This document shows, piece after piece, positions 44,974 to 56,200 of a DNA stretch of 64,000 nucleotides (positions are counted from its first letter, which is position 1; each line of letters begins with the position of its first letter). The translations under genes and the position numbers were made by a program. The notes under the pieces were generated by a model. That model had not been told where the DNA came from and did no database searches. It saw only the letters and a program-made list of their open reading frames with translations. Origin of the DNA: Rehmannia glutinosa (lineage: Eukaryota > Streptophyta > Magnoliopsida > Lamiales > Orobanchaceae). The stretch is taken from the NCBI GenBank assembly GCA_016081115.2, contig CM071924.1, positions 92,208,616 through 92,272,615 of the forward strand, in the 5' to 3' direction.

Positions 44974-45209
44974 GTGAGTAATTACTTTTGTGCCCTTTCA
45001 GCTAACATAAAGAGTAGCGCCAAAAGCTAATACATTATTCGCTCCTGCTCAATTGCTACGGTCACAATTTATAAATTCTATCCCATTTTTCGCGTAATAT
45101 ATGAAGATTTCTCAGAGAAACTTTATTTGATTTGGTTTGTGGTTAACATTGAAGTTTAGTTTAGTTACAGAAAAATCCAGTTATCTATCAAAATTACAAA
45201 TACTATCTT

Positions 45210-45984
45210 TGGTTCTTTCCCAAAAACTACCTCTCCTCGCCGATCACCTTCCCACGAAGTCCACCGCGAAAGTCCCGCTTTGCAAGGGGGCCGGGGGGGG
45301 GCGCACCCTCTCCGATGCTTAAGTCAAGATATCTTGGGAAGGAAGCAAAGGCTAGAGAGAGAAAAAGCAATGTAACAAGTAAAAAATGAGATTAAGTTAA
45401 AATGAACACGGGCTTGGGCCTTTTATACCTTAGCTAGGATTAGGGTTTCCGTAAAATCAGGGATTCCGTTACGATTTGGTGTCGAGTCATCATTAGATTA
45501 GGATCGGATCTCTTAAAAACCCTAATTTTACGCCGTAAGACCATAGCTCCGACTGTCTCGAACACGCGTCGGCCCGTTGTATTGGTGAGAAATCCCCTTA
45601 AATCTCCAGGCATCCTCAATGTCTCATACATCTCTCGAGGCCGAAGTGACCTCTTTCCTCGAAGTCATGTTAGACTTTGACAGTCAACAACATGGTCGGC
45701 TTAACACAACCGACTTTACACAGTCGGTCTTATGAACATCCACAACCACCACTCGGGCACGGACCGACAGTTGATAAGTTGATAAGCCGATCTTACGTTG
45801 CAAGCCTCCACAGATCGACCCCATTCCACTATTTAATGCTTAATGAGATCATCCCAAGGCTATGGGCCTCATCATTTCGGCCCAATGTTCGGTATCATCA
45901 GTCGGCCCAATACCTCGTGCCCGTCAGTCAATCGTTGATGATGTAGGGCTGTCGGATCGGCCAGACAATCTTTTGCCCTTATCA
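45210..45984 (-). repeat. 3' LTR of a Tat-like Ty3/gypsy element (minus orientation)
   Basis: On the minus strand it starts TGATAAGGGCAAAAG and ends AACCA, with a TATA box GGTATAAAAGGCC (about 45415-45430) and the TTGACTTAAGCATCGGAG motif common in this LTR group. ATCTT (45205-45209) precedes it on the plus strand. A purine tract (ATTCCTCCCC on the plus strand, 45985-45994) abuts its start. The matching solo LTR is at 56630-57406. Confidence 0.88.
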
Positions 45985-46238
45985 ATTCCTCCCCAACTAT
46001 GGGTTGGTCCGTACCTCAACCATAGTTGCTGATAGGCCGAGGTGACCTAGTATTTAGGGTTTGTGCTTTTCACATTCCCGCCGACTCTTGGCATTTGAAA
46101 TTCCTGCCGCCCTTTCGCCTTTCGAGTACCTAACACGCGGATTTGATTGATGGGACGTCTTTTCGGCTTCATGACGCCTCGTAGACCGTCAAATGTCTCC
46201 TCGAAAATCGAGGCACCCCTTTGTCTTCTCTCTCCCCT

Positions 46239-46247
46239 TATAAAAGC
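46239..46247 (+). promoter_or_regulatory. TATA box for the antisense extra ORF of the gypsy element
   Basis: TTATAAAAG lies about 205 bp before the ATG at 46449 in a pyrimidine-rich context. It drives towards the plus strand, opposite to the LTR promoter. Confidence 0.5.
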
Positions 46248-46448
46248 CATCTTCCTCCTCTATTTTTCACTTTCCCCACATTTCAAATTTCAGAGCTTTC
46301 CTCCCAACAAACACTCTTCTTCTCCGGCGAAATTCTCCAGGCTTCGGTAGGCTTCGAAAGTTCCACATCCCAGACTACTTTCCTCCTTCAACCTCCTATT
46401 TCTATCAAGTAAGTAACCCTTTCCTTTCCAGTTTTTCTTTTCTTTAAT

Positions 46449-48649
46449 ATGGCATCCTCTTCTTCTCACTCGACGCCATCGGACCGGTGCCGCCCGATTT
46501 AGAGCGGTGGCGATAACGACGGGTTCGCTCTCCACCACTCTCCTTCGGGAGTTCGTCCATCGGACCACGATGCGGCCCGAATCCGGCTACGATTGGTCGG
46601 GATTCCGATACCATAGAGATCCGAGCCCGTGCTCGGGTCCTCGTACTGTATATCCTCACGATTTTAGGGAGACCACCTATCACCTCAATCTTCAAACCAT
46701 TAAAAGAACAACCCAAATTCCTTTCTCTTTTAAACTCTATTTACCCAGCTGATTAGCCCGACCGACCTAACCGCCTCCACCCAATGCCCAGCCTTCTTTG
46801 CGGTCGGATAGAGGGGAGGCCTCCGATTTCCCATCCATCCATTCATGGGGGTGTCCGGGTTCTCCCAGTACCCTTGAATCAACTAGCCCGAACTCATTCC
46901 GCATCTTCTTCATGGCCATAATTTTGACTAAGTACCACAGACATAACCCACTCTGGAGCTATTCTTCGCTCTATTCCAAATAAAAAGCTCGACCACCAAG
47001 GGCGGTTTTTCTACATCACCTCCCGAGGTGATGCTCATTTTAAGCAAGTACCCTTCCTCTAACAAGTTCGGAAGGACAAATTTTTTTATTTCTTCCCCCC
47101 GAGTTTGGGGGTTTCCTATTGCTTGGACCTGGACCCTTCCACTCCAACGCAAACACAACCCCAGAGATTGGTCTCCCGATCTCCAAGCTCAGATAAATAA
47201 ACTCACCTTGGTCAAGTATGACCTCTCTCGCCTTATAACCCCTTCCCTTCTGTACTACTTTGAGTTGAGCCCCATCGTGGCTCCCTTGCCTTGCGACATT
47301 GGTAATCGTCATTTTTGCAGTTGATTTGCTTTATTCTTACTCATTCGCTAATCTTTCCTCTTTGTGCGAGATATGTTCATGGCACAAATGGTTGTCGAAG
47401 CCGATGGATGACGAGGAAGCAACCCATTGCTCCTGGCTCACACCCTCCTTCATCCAAAGATCGCCGCCCCCAAGCCCCGGAGGTCGGCCTCTCTACTTCG
47501 GCGACGACACGCGATTCGCAGTGATGATGGCCGATCTCACGAGCCCGGAGCTAAACCTTTCTTCCGACCTCCTCCTCCAAAGAGGTCGGCTTTGTCAAGA
47601 CCAAAGACAAGAGGCGCCAAGAGGGCGAAGACCACCACACCTCCTCCTGTTGCTCTCTCTCTCTCTCACGCACTCCCATTCATACGCCCAACCAAACTTT
47701 CTCACGGGCAATTCCATCACGAAGAACAACGATGGAACTTTTGCTATCGAAGACGTCCAAGGCAAATCGCCGAACTATGACCGAATCGCTTTGGGAGAAG
47801 CTTCAATGACGCTGGTGGTGAGCTCCTTCTGCCTAAACCACTCGAAAGCTGAGACACGGCTAGCCGCACTGATTTCACGAGCTCGGGTCGGTTTTGTTGA
47901 TCCCTCCCATATTGCCGAGCTCAACAATTCTAAGAAGGAGGTCATTCGGGAAAGCTCGGGAGACTAAACTCCTAGAGGAGAGGCTGGGTACAAGGGACAG
48001 GGAAGAGGTCAACAAAGTGGTACCGTGGCTTCTCTCGAGGCCAAAATAAAGGCTGAGACGATAATGCTAATCTCAAGAGAGCCGAGAGCGATCTCCGGAT
48101 CCATTGTCAGATCAATGTCGACCAAGCCCGAGCCGAGGCGAAGGCGGTCGGCAAAGTTTTCTCACCTCCCCCGAAGGCTCTTCAATAGTTCATGCCATTC
48201 GGGAGAGGGTGAAGCAAGCCTTTCTGAGCTCCAGGGAATTTATCAAAGTTCTCTCTGTATCTGCCATGGAGTACTACGACTTTGCTTTTGACCAGGCCGA
48301 GCTTCAGCTCAGGGAATGCGGTATCACTACCGAGCCCTTCGATCGCCGAGGTCCCAGGAGGATTTCTCCCGACCCCAAAGGCTTCGTGTTTTCTGACGAG
48401 GCGGAGCGTCTTAACCTTGCTCCTGTGGAGGAGTTCATAGAATCCTTATCTGCTCCTTTTATCCTCCACCCTACCTCCAGCTCGGCCGGTCCTTCTCAAG
48501 CTTCTGGAGATCAGCCAACCCCTCAGCTTCCCGCAGGCCCTTCTCAAGTTCAGGAGATCCCGGATGATGATCCTGATCTCGCTCTCGTAGACGATGTGAC
48601 CATCTCCATGGACGACCTGAACACCGAGAATGTTCCTCCAACTGCTTAG
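46449..48649 (+). pseudogene. Extra ORF of the gypsy element, antisense to its LTRs (PF04195-like)
   Basis: An ATG (MASSSSHSTPS) begins a region that reads coherently only on the plus strand across several frames. It has a middle block (SERTNFFISSPRVWGFP at about 47065-47110; a hydrophobic leucine segment near 47220-47290) resembling the 'putative gypsy type transposon' domain. It ends with a clean 181-codon stretch (48104-48649) with helical, acidic and proline/serine-rich parts. Tat-lineage elements are known to carry such extra ORFs between pol and the 3' LTR, often on the antisense strand. Several frameshifts and stops. Confidence 0.55.
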
Positions 48650-48800
48650 GAGTTTAGTTCTGCTGTTGTAATTTTCCATTATGTACTTGTATTTATTTTG
48701 AATGTTTAATGAAGTTTCTTCGCACTTTCGTTTTCTCGATCTCTTGTCTATTATTCTTGTAATTCTTTTTTTTTTTTACAAAAAGATTGGCATATGTGCT

Positions 48801-49094
48801 CCTCGTGGCCCCGAGTATTTGGAGACTAGCTCGAGTGAGCTCCAAATACTTGTCGGTTCATCAGGAAGGCGGCTCGAGCCGAGCTCCTCGCATGGCCTCG
48901 TGGCCCCAAGTATTTGGAGACTAGCTCGAGTGAGCTCGGATACTTGTCGGTTTCATCAAAGGAAGGCGGCTCGAGCCGAGCTCTCGCATGGCCTCGTGGC
49001 CCCAAGTATTTGGAGACTAGCTCGAGCCGAGCTCCAAATACTTGTCGATTTCATCAAAAGGTAGGCAAGCTCGAGCCGAGCTCCTCGCATGGCC
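48801..49094. repeat. Tandem satellite of the gypsy element, forward array (about 96-bp unit, three copies)
   Basis: Unit CCTCGTGGCCCCAAGTATTT, then GGAGACTAGCTCGAG...CTCCAAATACTTGTCGGTT and CTCGAGCCGAGCTCC. The AAGTATTTGGAG...CTCCAAATACTT part is a near-palindrome, so each unit can form a hairpin. The same units in reverse orientation lie at 52846-53084. Confidence 0.85.
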
Positions 49095-52000
49095 TAGGAG
49101 TGCCAAAGGGCTTTCGAGGACTTGAAAAATTACTTGGCCGATCTATCATTGCTAACTAGCCGTTGCCTGGTGAGCCCTTATACCTCTATCTTTCGGTAGG
49201 GGAGCAGGGGGTTAGCACAATCCTAATCAGGGAGGAGAGATCGGCTCAGAGGCCGGTGTACTATGTCAGTAAAGTTTTGAAGAATGCCGAGCTGCGATAT
49301 GCGGAGATCGAGAAAGCGGAGTTTGGCCTTGGTGGTGATGCGAGGAGACTTGGCCGTATTTCCTTTCGCATAAGGTAATCGTTCGAACTAATCTTCCGTT
49401 GAGAAATGTGATGAGTAAACCCGAGGTAGCGGAGAGGTTAGTGAAGTGGGCTATTGAGGTGAGTGAGTATGATATTGAATTTGAGAACAGATCGGCCATT
49501 AAAGCTCAGGCTTTGGCAGACTTTGTTCAAGAATCAACTAAGGATGATAGCAGAGAAGGAACTTGGGTGATTTATGTGGATGGTTCGGTAGGGAGCTCGG
49601 GATGTGGTGCTGGTAGTGTCTTGATCGCCCCGAGGATCGAAAATGACTTTGTTGTGAGGTTGGAGTTCAAGCTATCTAATAATGAGGCGGAGTATGAAGC
49701 ATTCATCGAGGAATGAAAATGGCCATTGAGATGGGGGTCATTAGGATGGTAATTTACATGGACTCTCGGCTCGTCCATAAACAAGGTTATGGGAGAGTTC
49801 GAGGTTAGGGAAGAGAGGATGAAGAGGTATGTTGAAGCATATCGAGCTTTAGAAAGGAAAGTGAAAGAAATCAAAATATGTCGGGTCAGGGAGGAAAATG
49901 GTCGGGCGATTTTCTAGCAAAATTGGCCAGTTCGGCCTTAGAGAATCAAGCTAAACAGATTACACTTTTGGTGGCAAAAGAAACTGCACTGGGGTTGGAG
50001 GTCGGAGAGATTGAGGAGAAAGAGGATTGGAGGTCGGCTATCATAGCTTACCTAAAGGAAGGGTCTTACCAAAGGTGGCGTGAAGCGGCCAGTGAAAATT
50101 CGGGCGACACGTTTTTGCATTATCGGAGACAAGTTATATAAGAGAGGCTTCTCTATGCCTTTGCTGAGGTGTTTGAATGGAGAAGAGGGTACGTATGTGC
50201 TGAGAGAGATACATGAAGGTTGTTGTGGGAATCACATGGGAGCAAGGATTTTGATGAAAAAGGTCCTTAGAGCAAGGTATTTTTGGCCTTACCTGAAGGG
50301 GGAAGCAGAAAAGTTGGTGAGAGCGTGTGAAAAATGTCAGATCCATGCACCTTTGGTACATCGACCGGCGGAGGAGCTCATGACGATGAGCTCGGCATGT
50401 CCATTTGCAAAGTGGGGAATTGATATAGTGGGTCCCTTTCCTAAGCCAGGTCGTGGAAATTCTTGATTGTGGTCGACTATTTTAGCAAGTGGGTGGAGCC
50501 AGAACCTCTTGCTAAGATAAATGAGGATGCAGTGATGAAATTTATTTGGCAAAACATAGTGTGTCGGTATGGAGTGCCTGTTTGATAAATGGTTTTATCA
50601 TGATTTTGATGATTTTGATTTTACACCAAAACAATGGTTTTAAAGGTTGTCCAAATACTCCTAAATGATTTAAATGATTTTAATATTTTTAGGAGTATTT
50701 CTTCAAGTTTTATTTTCGACAAAATTGGACAACACTTTTAATGATTTTCTGTTAATGTTTTTTACACCAAAACAATGTTTCTAAATGTTGTCCTAATACT
50801 CCCGATCGGTCTAAAAATATTTTCACTATCTTTCGGAGTATTTCTTGAAGTTTATTTTCGATATAAAATTGGATAACACTTTTGTTTTGAGGTCAACCGA
50901 GTCCGTATAGGGCAACCCGCACTGAAAGTTGAGGGAAAGCGAGAAAACTTCATGTTTGCGAGAGAAAATGGTCAGGCAACCGGCCGCCCTATAGAAGGGC
51001 AATCAGGCGTCGTGCCGTCGGCCGATCGACTATAGGGTGGCGACGTGCACTCGGGAGCAAAAATCGAAAGAGAACCACTGTCTTTCATTTTTTTGATGAG
51101 TGCGACGGCCGGTTGTGGTTCGGTCGGCCGAGGTGCACATCGATCGGTCGCCTGTGTAAATGTTGATACGATTTTTTCAAACTCTATTTCTATGCGACCC
51201 GGTCGCCGCTCTTAAGTTTGACAAAAAAATGTAACCGTTGTGCGGTGACAACTTTTCCCTAAATTGTGGGATTGATTTCTAACAACTCTTTTCTTCAATT
51301 GTCTTGCAATTTTTTACAGAATTCATGTCCCCAAGAGGAGCCTATCATGTACAAGACATCTTCTATAAGTAGAGGAAAAATTGAAGCAACACATCAAGAG
51401 AGAACAACACAACACAACAAGATATACTCAAGCAAACACTTGGTCTTTCATTGTTATTATTCTTGTTGTAATTTGCCTAGCTATTCACTTTCACATTCTT
51501 GAGGTCTAGGCTATTCTTGATTACACTTGCACTCAATTGTATTATTCATTATCGAGTTGTAATCTTGAATTTTTGGTCGTCATTCAAACACAAGATATCC
51601 TTGTGAGTGTTCTTGTGGTAAGAACACACTTGGGTGAACTAGGTGTTAGGTGTAAGAAGATTGTGGTAATCTTCTTGTTGAGGTGTTGAAGAGTGTGGTG
51701 CTCTTCAGGGTGAAGATTGTGGTAATCTTCACAAGGTGCCGTTGGAGATTGTGGTAATCTTCAAGAAGAGATTGTGGTAATCTCAAAGGTGGTGTTGAAG
51801 AAGAGTGTGGTGCTCTTCATGGTGTTGTTGTAAGTTGGTGTTGTATTAATTTGTGGTAAATTAATAAAATCTTTTTCTTTTTGAAATCCATCCCAGGATA
51901 TCTTGGGGTGGTAGAGGATTATGCCCTAGGTGGGTTGAACCTCTTTAAATCGGCGTGTGTTGTTTACATTCCGCACCTTTATTATTGTGTTTGAGCATTT

Positions 52001-52765
52001 GGTTCGAAAAAGAGGCGAAATCGAAAAGATGGAGATAATCTATTCACCCCCTCTAGATTATCGTAGCCGCTTGGACTTATAGTGTCTCGGGTCTTGATAT
52101 CGGATAATGGAACGCAGCGGTTGGGGCGTAAATCCGAGCTTGGTGTGAGGAATCAAGATCAAGCAAAACTTCACTTCGGTGGCCCACCCGCAGGTAATGG
52201 GTAAGTGGAAGTGACTAATAGAATTCTTGTCCAAGGATTGAAAGCTCTGGAGAGAAGGGGAGAAGCGTGGGTTCGAGCTCGGTTCGGTCTTTGTGGGCTT
52301 ATCGAACTAATCCGAAGGAGGCCACCGGCGAGGCTCCGTTCGACTTGGTGTATGGTATGGATCTTTGTGATACCGGTAGAGATCGGGATGGAAACACATC
52401 GGGTTCAGAATTTTGATGAAAATATTAATGAGTGTTGATTCGAGAGGCATTGGATACGATAAATGAGAAAAGGGAGATGGCATTTTTGCGAGATGGAAAA
52501 GACACGAGGAAGGATCAAAGCGAGTTTATGACAAGAAAGTAAAGAAAAGGGCCTTTCGTGTCGGTGATTTAGTTTTTTGAGAAGGTCGGATCTTTAGGAA
52601 AAACAAAGGAAAATTGGATAGGAACTGGGAAGGACCACTTTGGGTGGTGAAGGTACTGGCAGGAGGTGCGTACGAGCTGGAAGAGATCGGAGGTCGAAAG
52701 CTCCCGAGGGCTTGGAACAGTTGCAATTTGAAGAAATATCATTCTAGAATAGAGAAATATATCGA
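49095..52765 (+). pseudogene. Gypsy (Tat-like) pol fragment: RNase H, second RNase H and integrase
   Basis: The plus strand encodes an RT/RNase H tail (LSVGEQGVSTILIREE, RPVYYVSKVL, 49185-49330), an additional archaeal-type RNase H (WVIYVDGSVGSSGCGAG, NNEAEYEAFI, 49560-49710) typical of Tat elements, then integrase: an HHCC finger (HEGCCGNH...CEKCQIH, 50210-50345), the core start WGIDIVGPFPKP (about 50410-50450), ISDNGTQ (about 52095-52115) after the inserted LTR, and the C-terminal WEGPLWVVKVL block (about 52630). Gag, protease and the RT core are missing. Stops and frameshifts are scattered. Its strand is opposite to that of the flanking LTRs. Confidence 0.85.
50579..52081 (+). mobile_element. 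Solo LTR of the 7723-15470 family, inserted in the gypsy integrase
   Basis: It starts TGTTTGATA and ends GGACTTATA (last base CA changed to TA), 1503 bp, with the same repeat array and GC-rich block as the LTRs at 7723 and 14010 but on the opposite strand. Flanks GTGCC (50574-50578) and GTGTC (52082-52086) are a 5-bp duplication with one change. Removing it rejoins the integrase reading just before ISDNG. Confidence 0.92.
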
Positions 52766-52845
52766 TGTAATCAATCTACTCGTTTTGAATGAAATAATCC
52801 ATTTGCCATACATTATGAGTTCGGAAAGTGGAAAAGATAAAAAGT

Positions 52846-53084
52846 GACAAGTATTTGGAGCTCAGCTCGAGCTAGTCTCCAAATACTTGGGGCCACGAGG
52901 CCATGCGAGGAGCTCGGCTCGAGCCAACTTCCTTTGATGAAACTGACAAGTATTTGGAGCTCAGCTCGAGCTAGTCTCCAAATACTTGGGGCCACGAGGC
53001 CATGCGAGGAGCTCGGCTCGAGCCAGCTTCCTTTGATGAAACTGACAAGTATTTGGAGCTCAGCTCGAGCTAGTCTCCAAATAC
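52846..53084. repeat. Tandem satellite of the gypsy element, inverted array (about 99-bp unit, 2.4 copies)
   Basis: GACAAGTATTTGGAGCTCAG, then CTCGAGCTAGTCTCCAAATAC and GGGGCCACGAGGCCATGCGAGG. It is the reverse complement of the array at 48801-49094 and follows the integrase end directly. Confidence 0.85.
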
Positions 53085-53199
53085 TCGGTCTTATGAACAT
53101 CCACAACCACTTGCACTCGGGCCTGGACAGGCCGACCCAAGTTGATAAGCCCTAAGCCAATCTTATGTTGCAAGCCTCCACAGATCGACCCACTATTTA
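53085..53199 (-). repeat. 115-bp LTR fragment joining gypsy debris to the downstream duplicate
   Basis: It matches 57146-57260 of the solo LTR with one visible difference, and is in the same orientation as both gypsy LTRs. On the left it is cut into the satellite. On the right it fuses through TATTTA to the LHT pseudogene. Confidence 0.85.
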
Positions 53200-53615
53200 G
53201 TAGCTTAGATTACTTGCATTTGCTTTTGTTGGCCATAGTGTGACATTAAAGATTCAAGAAATATTCGATCGATATCGGAAAATTTATCGAAGAATCCAAT
53301 GTGGAGTGTGTAATTGTGGCCTATAGTGTTGTGGGATTATGTTATTTTCCTGCAATATCTGGATTTTGGGCTTTTGGTAATACTGTGGAGAATGATATGC
53401 TACTTTCATTGGGCATCCAAATTGGCTCATGAGTCTGGTTAATTTTATGGTGTTAGTCCATGTTCTTGGAAATTATGAGTTATTTATATCATAGTATGTT
53501 GAGTACTAGCTTGGCCTATTAAAAGAGCTATATAATTGAAAAGATTAAAGTTTTCGCTCTTTGATTTCTTTTGCTGCGATTTTTGGAGGATTTAATCTTA
53601 ATTTAGCAATGTTCT
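53200..53615 (+). pseudogene. LHT-type amino-acid transporter pseudogene fragment (downstream copy)
   Basis: Near-identical to 42188-42600, with the same frameshifts. It starts abruptly at the duplication junction, so the part upstream of TATTTAGTAGC is absent. Confidence 0.75.
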
Positions 53616-55068
53616 AAAAAGTGATACGTACTAGATGGTGACAAGTTGAGGGCTAGTGTTAAGGTGGGGCTTGGGCAGGGATAAACGGAGATTTTTAGAG
53701 CATAACTTTTCAGTTTATAACTTTTCTTGTTTTTGTTTTATGTATTCCGGTTTTTGCCATGCTTGTTTTTGACAAGATTGAGTCCTTTGGTACATAAGTG
53801 GGACTACGCCACGGACAATGCCTTCATCTTGTTGCACGTAGCATATATGTTGTTAACTGTTCTAACTTTCTTAAGATCCATATATATAATTTACATCTAA
53901 ACTTGTAAATTAGTAGATATGTTTTTGGTTGTCATGGTGATTTACATGGGATAATTTCCGAATTGGTTGTAAGCCATTTGGACCAAATTTACACTAATTT
54001 AAATCATAAAGGACTATAATTTCACAAATCTAAAACTACGGGACTAAATTAAAAAAAAAAACCATACTGGACTAAAATTGCAATCTTAGAAGTTATGGGA
54101 CTAATATTGCATGACCTCTATAGATGCAAGACAAATTTTGTATTTTTTCTTTATTTTTATTATGGGGGCGCTATTTGCACCTCCATAAATTTTAAATACA
54201 TACACCTTCATATAATTTCAAAAATGTCATCAGTTTAAAAAACCATAATACTCTTACCCACATAAAGAAGTTCTAGAATCTAAATACACATAATCAAATC
54301 TCTAAATACACCACATCTTTTATTAAAGCTTATAATCTTCTTCCCCACACCTAACCACATTTTTTTTTCTTTGAACAAATATGAAACATTTTTCCATAAA
54401 CCTTAAATTTTCCAATACATACATTGTTGCAAATATGGACAACAAATAATTCATATTGATGAAATATAAATATCGTCTTAGTTTACACCTTAAAATATGT
54501 TATTTCTCCATTTTACTCGTTTTTTACAGTTTAAAATTGCCGCTGAATAACAACAGTATGACACTATCGCATGCAATCATGGTCGTGTTATTGTGCTATG
54601 AGGCGCAATGGCACGATCATAATTGTAACTTTCTCGTGTCATGACTCATATGAGGCATATTGACACGATCAAGGTAACTCGATCGTGTTTTGTGGAACGA
54701 TCGAGTATATCGTCGTGCCATTTGTGCCTTCGTGTCATCTATCGTATTCTTCCCTATACCCAAACCTTTAAAAAAAAAACCTTTGTAATGCCATAATTCA
54801 AAGCAAACCCAATTATTCAACACATTCCCAACAATTACCCCAACTATATGTGCAAAATTAATGTAAAAAATTACATTCAAAATTAAAGAAAATATTCATA
54901 TCTTTTTATGTTGTTGGAACTTTTTCCGCCGCCACCACCCCGGGTATATGACCTGGGAGTGTATTTGAGAAGAAACAATGGAAGGATAAAATAGAAAATT
55001 ACGGGGAGAGTATTTACTATTTAGTAAATAGGTTTTGTTTTAAAAAGGAGGTGAGATGTATTTAGTAG

Positions 55069-55434
55069 AGAGCAAGTCTCTTGTGAGACGGTCTCACGGA
55101 TCTAAATCCGTGAGACGGACCTCCTAAGGGCTCCGTATTGAGAACATAAACCATGAAAATAAATTTAAAAATAATAATGAACCATGAAGAAACAAAAATG
55201 AACCCTAAAAACATGAACCATGAAGAATAAACCAGAAAAACAAAAATAAACTCAAAAAATAAAAAATAAATCCTAAAAAAACTAAAAATCCTAAAAACCC
55301 AAATCAATTAAAAATAAAGCCAAGAAACAAAATAAACCCTAAAAAAACAAATATAAACCCTAAGAAAAATAAAATCTGAAAAAAAAAACCTTTAAAACTT
55401 TGTGTAAGGGCTCCGTCTCACGCAAATTTTTGCC
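55069..55434. mobile_element. hAT-like MITE, 366 bp, only in the downstream duplicate
   Basis: Flanked by a perfect 8-bp repeat TTTAGTAG (55061-55068 and 55435-55442); the upstream copy has the empty site. The left end AGAGCAAGTCTCTTGTGAGA and right end (reverse complement) GGCAAAAATTTGCGTGAGAC share GTGAGACGG. The interior is A-rich with ACCCTAAAAA and GAACCATGAA repeats. It sits 0.77-1.13 kb before the GAT1 start codon. Confidence 0.85.
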
Positions 55435-56200
55435 TTTAGTAGATATGTGTACTTAGAAAAATAAAATAAAATAAAATAAGATTTTCCAAACAAATTAATT
55501 GATATGGAACTTGTTCGCTAAAAAGTTGAACAATAACTCTAACTACGCTTTTTTAAAAAGAAAAAGAAAAAGAAATTATTAACTGTAAATCCAAATGAGT
55601 TACATATTGGATCTTGTAAGTATTATGTGGCAATTTAGGTCTTGTAAATTAAAATTTTGTGTAATTTTAGTCCAATAAGTTTTATTTCTTTCAGAATGAA
55701 AAATGCACAAATTTAGAAATTATGGACCCAAATCTCAAAGTGCACAAAAATAAAATTTTACGAGGCCAAAATGCTTTATCTTAGAGGACCAAACATGACA
55801 TATGTTTATACTCATGGGACCAAAATTTATTGCTACACACAAAATGGGACCAAAATTTATTGCTACACACAAAATGGGACCAAAATTTATTGCTACACAC
55901 AAAAATTACAGGACCCAATATGCAACTTTCTATATTTACAGGGCTAAAATTGTAATTAAACCTTTCTTTTATTATTCAAAATGTGGAATATAATTATACA
56001 AATCAAATTGGCAAATTATTAAAACATGAAAAATTGTCCCCAATCAAGAATTTTGTTGCATCCAAAGAACTCAAAAACAAGCTGTTGCAATCCATATTTG
56101 ACTTTCCTTGCTCCTCATCGTATCCTCCTGTTACCGATATGATACAATATAACTTCCCCACGCAATCCTTCAATTTCCTGAAACCAGAAATTGGTTTCCA

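Larger units (their letters stand above)
42182..45209 (+). repeat. Direct duplication unit, upstream copy
   Basis: Nearly identical to 53194-56629 from TATTTAGTAGC (42182) up to the ATCTT before the gypsy LTR (45209). It includes the LHT pseudogene, intergenic DNA with family 2 repeats, the GAT1 promoter, exon 1 and the start of intron 1. Differences are few apart from a 366-bp insertion and an extra 30-bp repeat in the downstream copy. Confidence 0.95.

Noticed and set aside
46290..46716. Minus-strand frames of about 90 codons in the gypsy extra-ORF region
   Set aside because: The plus strand reads the extra ORF there; the arginine-rich minus frames are shadows.
48801..49094. CRISPR-like array of regularly spaced repeats
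   Set aside because: The units are contiguous with no unique spacers, and the genome is a plant's; it is a retrotransposon satellite.
45210..52765. Reading the gypsy region as a simple plus-oriented element with its 5' LTR at 45210
   Set aside because: The LTR has its TATA box on the minus strand, starts TGATAAGG on that strand, and a purine tract rather than a primer site adjoins it at 45985. The plus-strand pol must therefore be inverted relative to the LTRs.
55062..55307. 81-codon minus-strand hydrophobic frame
   Set aside because: It lies within the A-rich hAT-like insertion and is a phenylalanine-rich artefact.
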